From NCBI GenBank assembly GCA_029008035.1, contig JAQXIY010000029.1:1-42184 (forward strand): 42,184 bases of DNA. The letters are read 5' to 3'. The DNA is from Lachnospiraceae bacterium. Its GTDB lineage: Bacteria; Bacillota; Clostridia; Lachnospirales; Lachnospiraceae. Positions within the stretch are counted from its first letter, which is position 1; every line of letters begins with the position of its first letter. Below the pieces are notes generated by a model that was not told the DNA's origin, ran no database searches, and was given only the letters and a program-made list of their open reading frames with translations. Both the position numbers and the translations under genes were made by a program. Shown one piece after another: positions 7,463 to 14,604 of the stretch.

Positions 7463-7822
7463 TTACAGTTCCTCCGGATTTATCTGGATACCATCTTGCC
7501 AAATTCGCTCCAAATTATAGAACAGACGATCCTCCTGAGAAAAGAGATGTACAATTACATCCTCATAATCCATAAGAATCCAAGTAGATGAACGATTACC
7601 TTCGATTTGTTTTGCATGAATGCCATGCTCATATAACACTTTATCAACTTCGTTTTGCATGGCAAGTAATTGATTTTGGTTATCTCCGCTGGCCACAACA
7701 AAATAATCTGCCATCACGGAGATATTACCAATGTCGATGACTTTAATATCTTCTGCCTTTTTGTCGTCTAACGCCTTATAGATTAATTTCACAATTTCTT
7801 TTATATCTGTAACTTTTTCCAT
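7463..7822 (-). CDS. rsfS: Ribosome silencing factor RsfS (Iojap/YbeB)
   Basis: RsfS binds ribosomal protein L14 and blocks subunit joining when nutrients are short. The 119-residue protein is the usual length and shows the family core KKAEDIKVIDIGNISVMADYFVVASG, the SSTWILMDYEDVIVHLF strand, and FYNLERIW near the end. Shine-Dalgarno AGAGG. It ends the rplU-to-nadD/yqeK operon, four bases after nadD-yqeK, and its stop codon directly abuts the stop of the recombinase gene on the other strand, leaving no room for a terminator between them. Confidence 0.95.
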   Translation of the reverse strand: MEKVTDIKEIVKLIYKALDDKKAEDIKVIDIGNISVMADYFVVASGDNQNQLLAMQNEVDKVLYEHGIHAKQIEGNRSSTWILMDYEDVIVHLFSQEDRLFYNLERIWQDGIQINPEEL

Positions 7823-7825
7823 TGT

Positions 7826-9031
7826 CTAACCTCTTTCCTTGATCAATTCCTTATAGTATGTGTAGGTTTTTTCTGTTGTATCATCTATATGATCCGAATG
7901 GCTCAAAAGATAGTTCATAGTATCTTCCAGAATCATATAAACGCATAAATCCATATCTTCATATGCCACTTTGCGTATCTCATGTAGCCTCGGCGCTTTA
8001 TCTCTTCCGGGTTCCATATAATCTGCCACGTAGATAATCTTATCTAGCATCGACATAGCAACGCATCCTGTGGTGTGCACGGAAATTGCATGTAAAATTT
8101 CATCATCATTTATCTGATAATCTATGTTTGCAAGCAACGCTCCGACTTTGCCGTGTAACAATTGAGGATTTTTCTTTTCCACAGCAGTGATTTCAATATC
8201 ATATTGCTGACATAAATCAATCCTCTCCTGATCAGAAAGGCATTTGGCACAGTCATGTAACAAGCCGGCAACCATGGCTTTTGTATATGGATAATCATGG
8301 CAAAAAGCCAGATTGGCAGCCGTGTGCATCACTCCTATGGTGTGTACATATCGTTGGGGTTTTAAAGCCTTTTTGATACGTTTTTCCATATCCATCAGTT
8401 CGTTAGAAGAATATACCCGCTCATACAGATGATGGGCTTTGATATATGTCATCACTTTGTCCGGCACAGGGGCACCGGCATCATGATTTTCCATAATCAT
8501 TTTGCGGATATCAGTGGAGGAAATATCCATTAACGAAACAGAAATCTCAAAAAAGTGATTCCCATAATGCCTTTGGTACTCCAAAAGTTTCTCTTGAAAT
8601 GCCTTTTGGGGATGCTTGATATCTTCCGGCCTTCTGGCAACCAAGATATCTGCATATTTGCAAATTTCTTTCGGCTTTACCCACTCGTCAAAACTAAAAA
8701 AAGAATCACCACCGATAATAAAATAGAACTTTGTATCATCACCATAGCGCTCTTTCAGTTTCTTTAAGGTCTTGTAAGTATAGCATGGCTTTGTTTTCTG
8801 AATTTCAATGTCACACAGATGAAACATAGGATAAGAACCTATAGCCTGCAACACCATTTCTCTTCGATGCGACGAACTAATCTCCTGATCTACAGATTTA
8901 TGAGGAGGTGTTCCCGCCGGCATAAACCATACCTCGTCTAAGGTATATTGTTCATACGCAGCCATAGCAATGGTTAGATGAGCATTGTGAATAGGGTTGA
9001 AGGTTCCACCTAAGATACCTATTTTTTTCAA
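7826..9031 (-). CDS. nadD: Fused nicotinate-nucleotide adenylyltransferase (NadD) and YqeK HD-domain phosphohydrolase
   Basis: Two enzymes in one 401-residue chain. Residues 1-205 are NadD, which adenylates nicotinate mononucleotide to deamido-NAD: GILGGTFNPIHNAHL at the N-terminus, PAGTPPHK, and the ISSTDIRKMI signature near 175. Residues 214-401 are a YqeK-type HD hydrolase (YVHTIGVMHTA, GLLHDCAKCLS, HGKVGA, SVHTTG), a family known to split Ap4A symmetrically. Bacillus keeps nadD and yqeK as adjacent genes. The start is TTG with AGAGGTG eight bases upstream. Fusion would couple an enzyme that can use ATP-derived dinucleotides with a dinucleotide hydrolase; that link is inference. Confidence 0.93.
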   Translation of the reverse strand: MKKIGILGGTFNPIHNAHLTIAMAAYEQYTLDEVWFMPAGTPPHKSVDQEISSSHRREMVLQAIGSYPMFHLCDIEIQKTKPCYTYKTLKKLKERYGDDTKFYFIIGGDSFFSFDEWVKPKEICKYADILVARRPEDIKHPQKAFQEKLLEYQRHYGNHFFEISVSLMDISSTDIRKMIMENHDAGAPVPDKVMTYIKAHHLYERVYSSNELMDMEKRIKKALKPQRYVHTIGVMHTAANLAFCHDYPYTKAMVAGLLHDCAKCLSDQERIDLCQQYDIEITAVEKKNPQLLHGKVGALLANIDYQINDDEILHAISVHTTGCVAMSMLDKIIYVADYMEPGRDKAPRLHEIRKVAYEDMDLCVYMILEDTMNYLLSHSDHIDDTTEKTYTYYKELIKERG

Positions 9032-9046
9032 CGAATATACACCTCT

Positions 9047-9334
9047 TTACTTCGGAAGTTCAATCTGAGGCTTTTTGGCAGCCCGGTACAAAATAATCTT
9101 TTTACCGATGACACGCACAACCTCAGAACGTGTTCGTTCCGCCATAGTATTGGCAATTTCTTTTGGGTCATCGAAACAATTCTTTAATACATTGATTTTA
9201 ATCAGTTCTCGTGCGGCCAAAGCTTCGTCCACAGCCTGAATCACCTCAGGGGTGAGGGATGATTTCCCAATTTGTAAAATAGGTGTTAATTTGGACGCCA
9301 ATCCTGATAAATATGCCCGTTGCTTATTGTTCAT
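9047..9334 (-). CDS. yhbY: YhbY family CRM-domain RNA-binding protein
   Basis: A 95-residue single CRM (KH-like) domain protein associated with pre-50S ribosomal particles. Recognisable from KQRAYLSGLASKLTPILQIGKSSLTPEV at the start, the ELIKINVLKNC strand, and VVRVIGKKIILYR near the end; the GxxG-type loop is present as IGKS. Shine-Dalgarno AGAGGAG. It lies between obgE and nadD-yqeK, 11 and 15 bases from its neighbours, consistent with one ribosome-assembly operon. Confidence 0.94.
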   Translation of the reverse strand: MNNKQRAYLSGLASKLTPILQIGKSSLTPEVIQAVDEALAARELIKINVLKNCFDDPKEIANTMAERTRSEVVRVIGKKIILYRAAKKPQIELPK

Positions 9335-9345
9335 AGCAATCTCCT

Positions 9346-10629
9346 CTACTTAAAATAATCAAACATAAGACCATACATGCGCACTGTATCGCCCTCTTCT
9401 ATCCCAAGTCTTTCTAATTCTTCCAAAATACCCTGTTCCTTCATAAAACGCTGGAAGAATAAAAATCCCTTTTCAGAATCAATATTTGTGTATCCCAACA
9501 TTTTTTCGATTTTGGGACCTTCTACCACGTAGATACCTTCTTCATCTTTTTCAACTGTGAAAGGCTCATCCTTAAAGAACCGAAGTGCCGGATCAAACTC
9601 CGGTTCATATACGGTAACTTCGGAAGGACATTCCTTTAACAACTGGCTCACATGGGATAATAGTGCCTGGACACCCTGGCCGCTTACGGCAGAAATGGGA
9701 AATACCCTAATACCCATAGGCTCAAAATAAGATGATAATTTGTCAAGAATCTCCTCCTGCCCCTCCATGCAAACATCCATCTTGTTGGCTGCGATCACCT
9801 GAGGCTTGTCCAGAATATGTGGATCATATGCTTTCAACTCCTTATTGATGGCTAAAATGTCTTCTAAGGGGTCTCGTCCTTCTACGGAAGCGCCGTCCAC
9901 CATATGAATAATCACCTTGGTTCGCTCAATATGGCGCAAAAATTCGTGTCCGAGGCCAACACCTTCTGACGCCCCCTCAATCAACCCCGGAATGTCAGCG
10001 ATGACAAAACCGTTGCTTTCTTCAAAATCCACTACGCCCAGATTTGGATTTAAGGTTGTAAAATGATAATTTGCAATCTTAGGCCTTGCGTTGGTTACAC
10101 GGGATAAAAAGGTGGATTTTCCTACATTAGGGAATCCCACCAATCCCACATCGGCAATCACTTTAAGCTCTAGTAAAACTTCAATCTCAATTGCTTCACC
10201 ACCGGGCTGGGCATATTTTGGAGCCTGCATGGTAGATGTGGCAAAGTGCTGGTTGCCAAGACCACCTCTGCCTCCCTGAAGAATCACCTGTCTCTTGTTA
10301 TCTCCGGACATGTCAGCAATGACTTTACCGGATTCGGCATCTTTAATCACAGTACCTTCCGGAACTTTTAAAATAAGATCTTCGCCGTTTTTACCGTGGC
10401 ACTTCTTTTTACCACCTTCCTCTCCGGGTCTTGCTGCAAATTTTCTTTTATGACGATAATCGGTTAAGGTGTTTAATCCCTCGTCCACCTGAAAGATAAT
10501 ATCTCCGCCCTTTCCGCCATCGCCTCCGTCAGGACCGCCGTTGGGAACATATTTTTCCCGGCGGAAACTCACATGACCATCTCCGCCTTTTCCTGATTTT
10601 ATAATAATTTTTGCACGATCTGCAAACAT
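9346..10629 (-). CDS. obgE: GTPase Obg/CgtA
   Basis: Obg is an essential GTPase for 50S maturation and stress signalling. The 427-residue protein has the three usual domains: the glycine-rich Obg fold (1-158, GGDGHVSFRREKYVPNGGPDGGDGGKGG), the G domain (159-335) with P-loop GFPNVGKS, switch DIPGLIEGA and NKMD, and the C-terminal OCT domain (about 350-427). Shine-Dalgarno GAGGTG. It is preceded by a hairpin in the rpmA-obgE gap that could attenuate expression relative to the ribosomal protein genes. Confidence 0.97.
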   Translation of the reverse strand: MFADRAKIIIKSGKGGDGHVSFRREKYVPNGGPDGGDGGKGGDIIFQVDEGLNTLTDYRHKRKFAARPGEEGGKKKCHGKNGEDLILKVPEGTVIKDAESGKVIADMSGDNKRQVILQGGRGGLGNQHFATSTMQAPKYAQPGGEAIEIEVLLELKVIADVGLVGFPNVGKSTFLSRVTNARPKIANYHFTTLNPNLGVVDFEESNGFVIADIPGLIEGASEGVGLGHEFLRHIERTKVIIHMVDGASVEGRDPLEDILAINKELKAYDPHILDKPQVIAANKMDVCMEGQEEILDKLSSYFEPMGIRVFPISAVSGQGVQALLSHVSQLLKECPSEVTVYEPEFDPALRFFKDEPFTVEKDEEGIYVVEGPKIEKMLGYTNIDSEKGFLFFQRFMKEQGILEELERLGIEEGDTVRMYGLMFDYFK

Positions 10630-10647
10630 AATTCACCTCATAACAAA

Positions 10648-10679
10648 GTAGACTCGGCTAAATCCTTAGTCGAGTCTAC
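10648..10679 (-). terminator. Intra-operon hairpin between rpmA and obgE (possible attenuator)
   Basis: GTAGACTCG (10648-10656) and CGAGTCTAC (10671-10679) form a nine-pair stem with a 14-base loop that can extend through TAA/TTA. On the minus strand it is followed by TTTGTT, a poor U-run, so partial termination or RNA processing is more likely than a full stop. Confidence 0.6.
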
Positions 10680-10689
10680 AAATCGTTTC

Positions 10690-10980
10690 TTAGTTATCGC
10701 TTGCTACTGGATATACACTAGCTTGCTTCTTGTCACGGCCTTTTCTCTCGAAACGGAGAACACCATCTGTCAATGCAAATAATGTGTCATCACCGCCGAT
10801 ACCTACATTAGTACCGGGATGAATCTTAGTACCGCGCTGTCTGTAAAGAATGTTACCAGCCTTAACAAACTGTCCATCTGCTCTCTTAGCGCCTAATCTC
10901 TTAGACTCAGAATCACGGCCGTTCTTTGTAGAACCAACACCCTTCTTGTGAGCGAAAAATTGAAGATTCAACTTTAACAT
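10690..10980 (-). CDS. rpmA: 50S ribosomal protein L27, with Firmicute N-terminal extension
   Basis: L27 of the large subunit peptidyl-transferase region. The 96-residue product begins [17 protein letters not shown]: the first nine residues are the Firmicute/Fusobacterial extension that Prp removes after Phe-Phe to expose AHKKG. The rest is standard ([40 protein letters not shown]). A near-perfect Shine-Dalgarno AAGGAGGTG precedes the ATG. The gene is two bases from prp, which encodes the matching protease. Confidence 0.98.
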   Translation of the reverse strand: MLKLNLQFFAHKKGVGSTKNGRDSESKRLGAKRADGQFVKAGNILYRQRGTKIHPGTNVGIGGDDTLFALTDGVLRFERKGRDKKQASVYPVASDN

Positions 10981-10982
10981 GT

Positions 10983-11321
10983 CTACACCTCCTTGAAATT
11001 TAGTGTAAGATACGAATCACCGTACGTTTTTTGTATTTCTGTTAAGCCCAAAACCAAGGTCTTCATCAACACATCCGCCTCAGAAGAAATCTCCTCTGTA
11101 AGGCGAAACGTTATGTTGTTGTCCTTATCTGTACCGGACTGCGGCACATCTAAAGTAAAGGCATCCTCTGTGTATTGCTCAATTCCGTTAATTGTGTTAA
11201 TCACTAACATAGAAACCGCAGCACATACAATATCCTTGCCCGCCCGGGCAAATCCTGCATGTCCTTCACAGGACACCCCAACAAACCGCTTTTGGTTTTG
11301 ATAAATCGTTATAGTAATCAT
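10983..11321 (-). CDS. prp: Ribosomal-processing cysteine protease Prp
   Basis: Prp (YsxB) trims the N-terminal extension of L27, an essential step in Firmicutes. The 112-residue protein is full length and shows the catalytic dyad: His21 in GHAGFA and Cys33 in DIVCAAVS. It lies between rplU and rpmA, the conserved position. No good Shine-Dalgarno is seen; the start lies 15 bases after the rplU stop, so translational coupling is likely. Confidence 0.96.
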   Translation of the reverse strand: MITITIYQNQKRFVGVSCEGHAGFARAGKDIVCAAVSMLVINTINGIEQYTEDAFTLDVPQSGTDKDNNITFRLTEEISSEADVLMKTLVLGLTEIQKTYGDSYLTLNFKEV

Positions 11322-11336
11322 AACAATTCTAATCGA

Positions 11337-11645
11337 TTATCCATTAATCTTGTTGATCTGTACTTGTGTGAACGCCTGTCTGTGGCCGTTCTTCTTGTGA
11401 TAACCGGTTTTTCTCTTGTACTTGTACACGATTACCTTCTTGCCTCTGCCTTCTTTAACTACAGAAGCCTCTACAGTTGCGCCCTCAACAGTAGGATTTC
11501 CAACCTTCAATCCCTTATCGCTGACAGCTAACACCTGATCAAAAGTAACCTTCTCACCAGCCTCAACTCCAAGCTTTTCAATGGTAATGATATCGCCTTC
11601 AGATACTTTGTACTGCTTACCACCTGTTGCTATAATTGCGTACAT
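11337..11645 (-). CDS. rplU: 50S ribosomal protein L21
   Basis: A 102-residue L21 starting [18 protein letters not shown]. The reading frame is open upstream by 33 codons, but the ATG at 11645 has an ideal AGGAGGTG Shine-Dalgarno and gives the standard family N-terminus. Conserved [21 protein letters not shown] closes the protein. First gene of the rplU-prp-rpmA-obgE-yhbY-nadD/yqeK-rsfS operon, behind a strong promoter and a structured leader. Confidence 0.97.
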   Translation of the reverse strand: MYAIIATGGKQYKVSEGDIITIEKLGVEAGEKVTFDQVLAVSDKGLKVGNPTVEGATVEASVVKEGRGKKVIVYKYKRKTGYHKKNGHRQAFTQVQINKING

Positions 11646-11721
11646 AATGGCACCTCCTATTATCATTACTCGCCAGCTACGGTGTTGCAGATGCAACTTA
11701 AAACCTCGCTGTGCGGCACAC
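11646..11721 (-). promoter_or_regulatory. Candidate L21 leader (autoregulatory 5' UTR)
   Basis: The leader of about 76 bases between the predicted start of transcription and rplU is GC-rich and foldable: ACACC/GGTGT (11718-11722 with 11681-11685 on the plus strand), GCTG/CAGC (11708-11711 with 11674-11677), and a local GTTGC/GCAAC hairpin (11684-11697) that competes with the first pairing. Firmicute rplU genes often carry the L21 leader family (Rfam RF00559), thought to sense free L21. Family membership was not tested. Confidence 0.55.
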
Positions 11722-11727
11722 CTTGAT

Positions 11728-11756
11728 ATATTAGCACAAAACATATGTTACGTCAA
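11728..11756 (-). promoter_or_regulatory. rplU operon promoter
   Basis: Minus strand: -35 TTGACG (11751-11756), 17-base spacer, -10 TAATAT (11728-11733). The near-consensus sequence suits a highly expressed ribosomal operon. Confidence 0.8.
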
Positions 11757-11773
11757 CCGATTTGTCAAAGTAT

Positions 11774-12907
11774 TTATGATTTTTTTGTTGAAGCAACACC
11801 ATTGATATCATTGCGAAGTAAGCGATAAAGCGCAGATGCCAAAGGAACACCCAGCAGCATTCCCACAACCCCCATCATACCTCCGCCAACAACCACTGCA
11901 GACAAAACCCAGATTCCCGGCAAACCAATAGCACTGCCTACTACACGTGGATAAATCGCATTTCCTTCCACTTGTTGTAAAATCACCAAGAAGATTAAGA
12001 AAATCAATGCCTTGATGGGCGAAACGGTAAAAATCAAAAACGCTCCCACAATTGCTCCAATATATGCTCCTGCAATGGGAATCAATGCAGTGAAACCTAT
12101 CAAACAGCCCACCATGGCAGCATATGGTATCCGCAAAATAAACATGCCTAACATACATAGCAGTCCCAAAATTACTGCTTCCGTGCACTGGCCTACAATA
12201 AAACTGTGAAAGGATTCGTTTAAAACACCAAGCACATAGTAGAATTTACGTGTAAAGGCATTTGGCAGATAGTGGTTAATGACACGATCGCACTGTCCTT
12301 TGATTTTCTCCTTCCCCACCAGTAAATAGATAGAGAAAATCAAAGCAATCACAAAGGTGGCAAGTGCAGAAAACACTGATGTTACAACACCAAAAGTTAC
12401 TTGCAGGGCGCCACCAACTCCCGTGGCAAGCACCTTGATAACTTTCCCCAAAATCTCTCGAAGGTTTTCCTGATTATCTAACAGGGATATATCATCCTTT
12501 TGCAGGAATCTGCTGATTTGCAAATGTTCATCTGCCCATGTCCAGGCATTATCCAATGCACTGGGAAAATCCTTTAACATAATCTGAAAGCAGCTTATCA
12601 TCTCAGGTATTACCATGCGTGCAATAAAAAACACAATAAGCACAATGCTTAAGAACGCCAACAACATGGAGATGATTCGTATCACAGATGGACGCATGGC
12701 TTTTTTCCTTTTTCTGAAAAGCTTCGTCTCATAAAACATCATTAAAATATTTACAACGTATGCAATGATGCAACCTAAAATCAGTGGTACCGCCGCACCC
12801 AGAAAGAGACCAAAGCCATGAATCAGACTATCCCAATAATGAATAGCAAGCCAGAAAACAAATGCTGTAATAGCAATGCGTCTACAATTTTTCCATCGAA
12901 TCTCCAT
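11774..12907 (-). CDS. AI-2E/PerM (YtvI-like) family permease
   Basis: A 377-residue multi-pass membrane protein of the AI-2 exporter superfamily. Hydrophobic segments occur at about 10-25, 28-55, 70-95, 165-195, 220-260, 262-290 and 300-345, with the family signatures PYAAMVGCLIGFTALIPIAGAYIGA and VEGNAIYPRVVGSAIGLPGIWVL. Members have been linked to autoinducer or ion export; substrate is not predictable here. I chose the ATG at 12907 (AAGGTGAGG upstream) over an in-frame GTG four codons earlier. Its promoter overlaps the chemoreceptor terminator. Confidence 0.85.
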   Translation of the reverse strand: MEIRWKNCRRIAITAFVFWLAIHYWDSLIHGFGLFLGAAVPLILGCIIAYVVNILMMFYETKLFRKRKKAMRPSVIRIISMLLAFLSIVLIVFFIARMVIPEMISCFQIMLKDFPSALDNAWTWADEHLQISRFLQKDDISLLDNQENLREILGKVIKVLATGVGGALQVTFGVVTSVFSALATFVIALIFSIYLLVGKEKIKGQCDRVINHYLPNAFTRKFYYVLGVLNESFHSFIVGQCTEAVILGLLCMLGMFILRIPYAAMVGCLIGFTALIPIAGAYIGAIVGAFLIFTVSPIKALIFLIFLVILQQVEGNAIYPRVVGSAIGLPGIWVLSAVVVGGGMMGVVGMLLGVPLASALYRLLRNDINGVASTKKS

Positions 12908-12942
12908 ACAAATCCTCACCTTTACTATATGATATGCAAAAC

Positions 12943-12971
12943 ATTATACCCAATCAAAAAGCAGATGACAA
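12943..12971 (-). promoter_or_regulatory. Promoter of the permease gene, overlapping a terminator
   Basis: Minus strand: -35 TTGTCA (12966-12971), 17-base spacer, perfect -10 TATAAT (12943-12948). The -35 lies inside the 3' arm of the hairpin that ends the upstream chemoreceptor transcript. Confidence 0.65.
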
Positions 12972-12990
12972 CATAATGTCATCATCTGCT
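12955..12990 (-). terminator. Rho-independent terminator of the chemoreceptor gene
   Basis: On the minus strand AGCAGATGATGACA (12977-12990) pairs with TGTCATCTGCT (12960-12970), with a three-base bulge and a six-base loop, followed by TTTTT. It lies just after the chemoreceptor stop codon. Confidence 0.8.
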
Positions 12991-13005
12991 CCGGTATTTA
13001 TATTG

Positions 13006-14523
13006 CTATTTTTCAGAAACTAAACTGATATTTAGCAAATCATTTGCGACCGTCTCCACACGGCCAAAAGTAGACTTGGTGCGGGAGTTAATCTCCTCCT
13101 GATTGGCTGTCTCATCCACAATAGACTCTGCACGTCTCTTGGAATTGTCAACAAGCACCTGCATCTTGTCTGCCATCTCTCGAACTTCCAGACTATGCTG
13201 CTTTGTCTGTGCACTGTTTTCGGATATTTCCCGGGTCTTGGATTGGGATTCCTGCTGAAGTTCACCAAGGCGAACCGCTTCCTCCTTGGCAGTAGAAATC
13301 TGTTGAATACCCGTAGCCACAGATTCCAAATTGGATACGTTATAATTCTTTACTTCATCCAGCATAGACTTAACCGTGTTGATTTTCTCTGTGATCGAGG
13401 TGGATGAAGTCTTGGAATCCTCTGCCAGCGTACGAACTTCCTCCGCTACAACAGCAAATCCCTTGCCGTTTTCACCGGCTCTTGCAGCTTCAATGGAAGC
13501 ATTCAATGCCAAAAGATTGGTCTGGGCAGCGATTTGTTCAATCTCACTGGCAAAGGCTGTAATCTCTTCAAAGCCCATCTCCAATTTCTGTACCGCGCTA
13601 CTGGTATCGTTGGCTGTATTCTCGATGCGTTGCATACTCTCAACAGTATCCCCCATCATCTGAACATAGCCCTTCATCTTGCAACTGATATCCTCGGAAA
13701 TGTCGTTCATCTCTCTGGTTCGCTGCTCAATCTCATCTACGGCAGAAACCATCTCTGTCACAGATTCCTGCATTGTGCCCACATGTTCCAGACTGTTAGA
13801 ACAATCTGCATAGGTTTCCTTAGCAGCCTTTGAAATACTGTCACTTGCTTGCTGAGTCTCATTCATATTCGTGGCTAACTCATCGACCATAGAAACAAGG
13901 GTCTCAGAAACCTCCTCACACTTGTCTACAATGGCCACAACCTCTTCTGTATTGTGTAAATCCTCCAGCACTTTGTGACATGTCTCCGCCAAGCGGATAA
14001 ATACCATACTCATAACCACCTGCTCAATGAGGAATCCCAGCAAATGGGGAATATACCATTCCATGGTCCCCTCACCTACCGCTGCACCTGCAGCCGGAGC
14101 TCGGAAAAAAAGGGAAATGGCAAGGAAAACACCACTGATAATGCTAATCTGTTGTGTAAATTTCTTGTCAAAATACATACAACTCAATGCCATGGCAAGA
14201 CCATATGTCATATAGATACCTATGTGATATTCCGTGCCCAACAACATAACAATCGCCGCCACAGATATGATGTTAATATACTTTTGCTTAGAACCGGAAA
14301 TTTTGGTCCGATACAGCACGGTGGGGGTAACGGTACATACACATCCAATGGCTGAACGGATCAAAAGGGAACCCATGGAAATGTCAAAGATTCCCAATAA
14401 AGACATTACCATCAGCAGTGGAAAAACCGCAGTCATCCATAATATAATCTTCGTCAATCTGCCACAGACAATGGCATCGTTTTGTTCAAAAAAGTCCAAC
14501 TGTTCATCCATCTTTTGTTCCAT
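13006..14523 (-). CDS. Methyl-accepting chemotaxis protein, multi-TM sensor
   Basis: A 505-residue chemoreceptor. The N-terminal 195 residues hold about six hydrophobic segments (starting [21 protein letters not shown] and ending [18 protein letters not shown]) with almost no extracellular loop, rather than the usual two-TM periplasmic sensor. No HAMP domain is obvious. Residues 200-505 form a long coiled-coil signalling domain with the conserved hairpin tip [21 protein letters not shown] (about 335-355) that contacts CheA/CheW. There is no C-terminal CheR-binding pentapeptide. Strong Shine-Dalgarno AGGAGGG. No other chemotaxis gene is in the window. The signal may be membrane-linked; this is inference. 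Confidence 0.92.
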   Translation of the reverse strand: MEQKMDEQLDFFEQNDAIVCGRLTKIILWMTAVFPLLMVMSLLGIFDISMGSLLIRSAIGCVCTVTPTVLYRTKISGSKQKYINIISVAAIVMLLGTEYHIGIYMTYGLAMALSCMYFDKKFTQQISIISGVFLAISLFFRAPAAGAAVGEGTMEWYIPHLLGFLIEQVVMSMVFIRLAETCHKVLEDLHNTEEVVAIVDKCEEVSETLVSMVDELATNMNETQQASDSISKAAKETYADCSNSLEHVGTMQESVTEMVSAVDEIEQRTREMNDISEDISCKMKGYVQMMGDTVESMQRIENTANDTSSAVQKLEMGFEEITAFASEIEQIAAQTNLLALNASIEAARAGENGKGFAVVAEEVRTLAEDSKTSSTSITEKINTVKSMLDEVKNYNVSNLESVATGIQQISTAKEEAVRLGELQQESQSKTREISENSAQTKQHSLEVREMADKMQVLVDNSKRRAESIVDETANQEEINSRTKSTFGRVETVANDLLNISLVSEK

Positions 14524-14557
14524 AAAAACGCCCTCCTAAGTAAAATCCCCGAAATAT

Positions 14558-14573
14558 ATGATAAAAATATCAT
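14558..14573. repeat. Palindrome over the chemoreceptor promoter -10
   Basis: ATGATA-AAAA-TATCAT is a perfect six-base inverted repeat overlapping the -10 and predicted start site of the chemoreceptor promoter, so it could be a regulator-binding site. Confidence 0.4.
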
Positions 14574-14598
14574 AGCATTGCAAAAACCCTTACGTCAA
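14569..14598 (-). promoter_or_regulatory. Chemoreceptor gene promoter
   Basis: Minus strand: -35 TTGACG (14593-14598), 18-base spacer, -10 TATGAT (14569-14574). It starts seven bases after the stop of the upstream RNase gene, with no obvious terminator between them. Confidence 0.65.
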
Positions 14599-14604
14599 TA
14601 TGTT

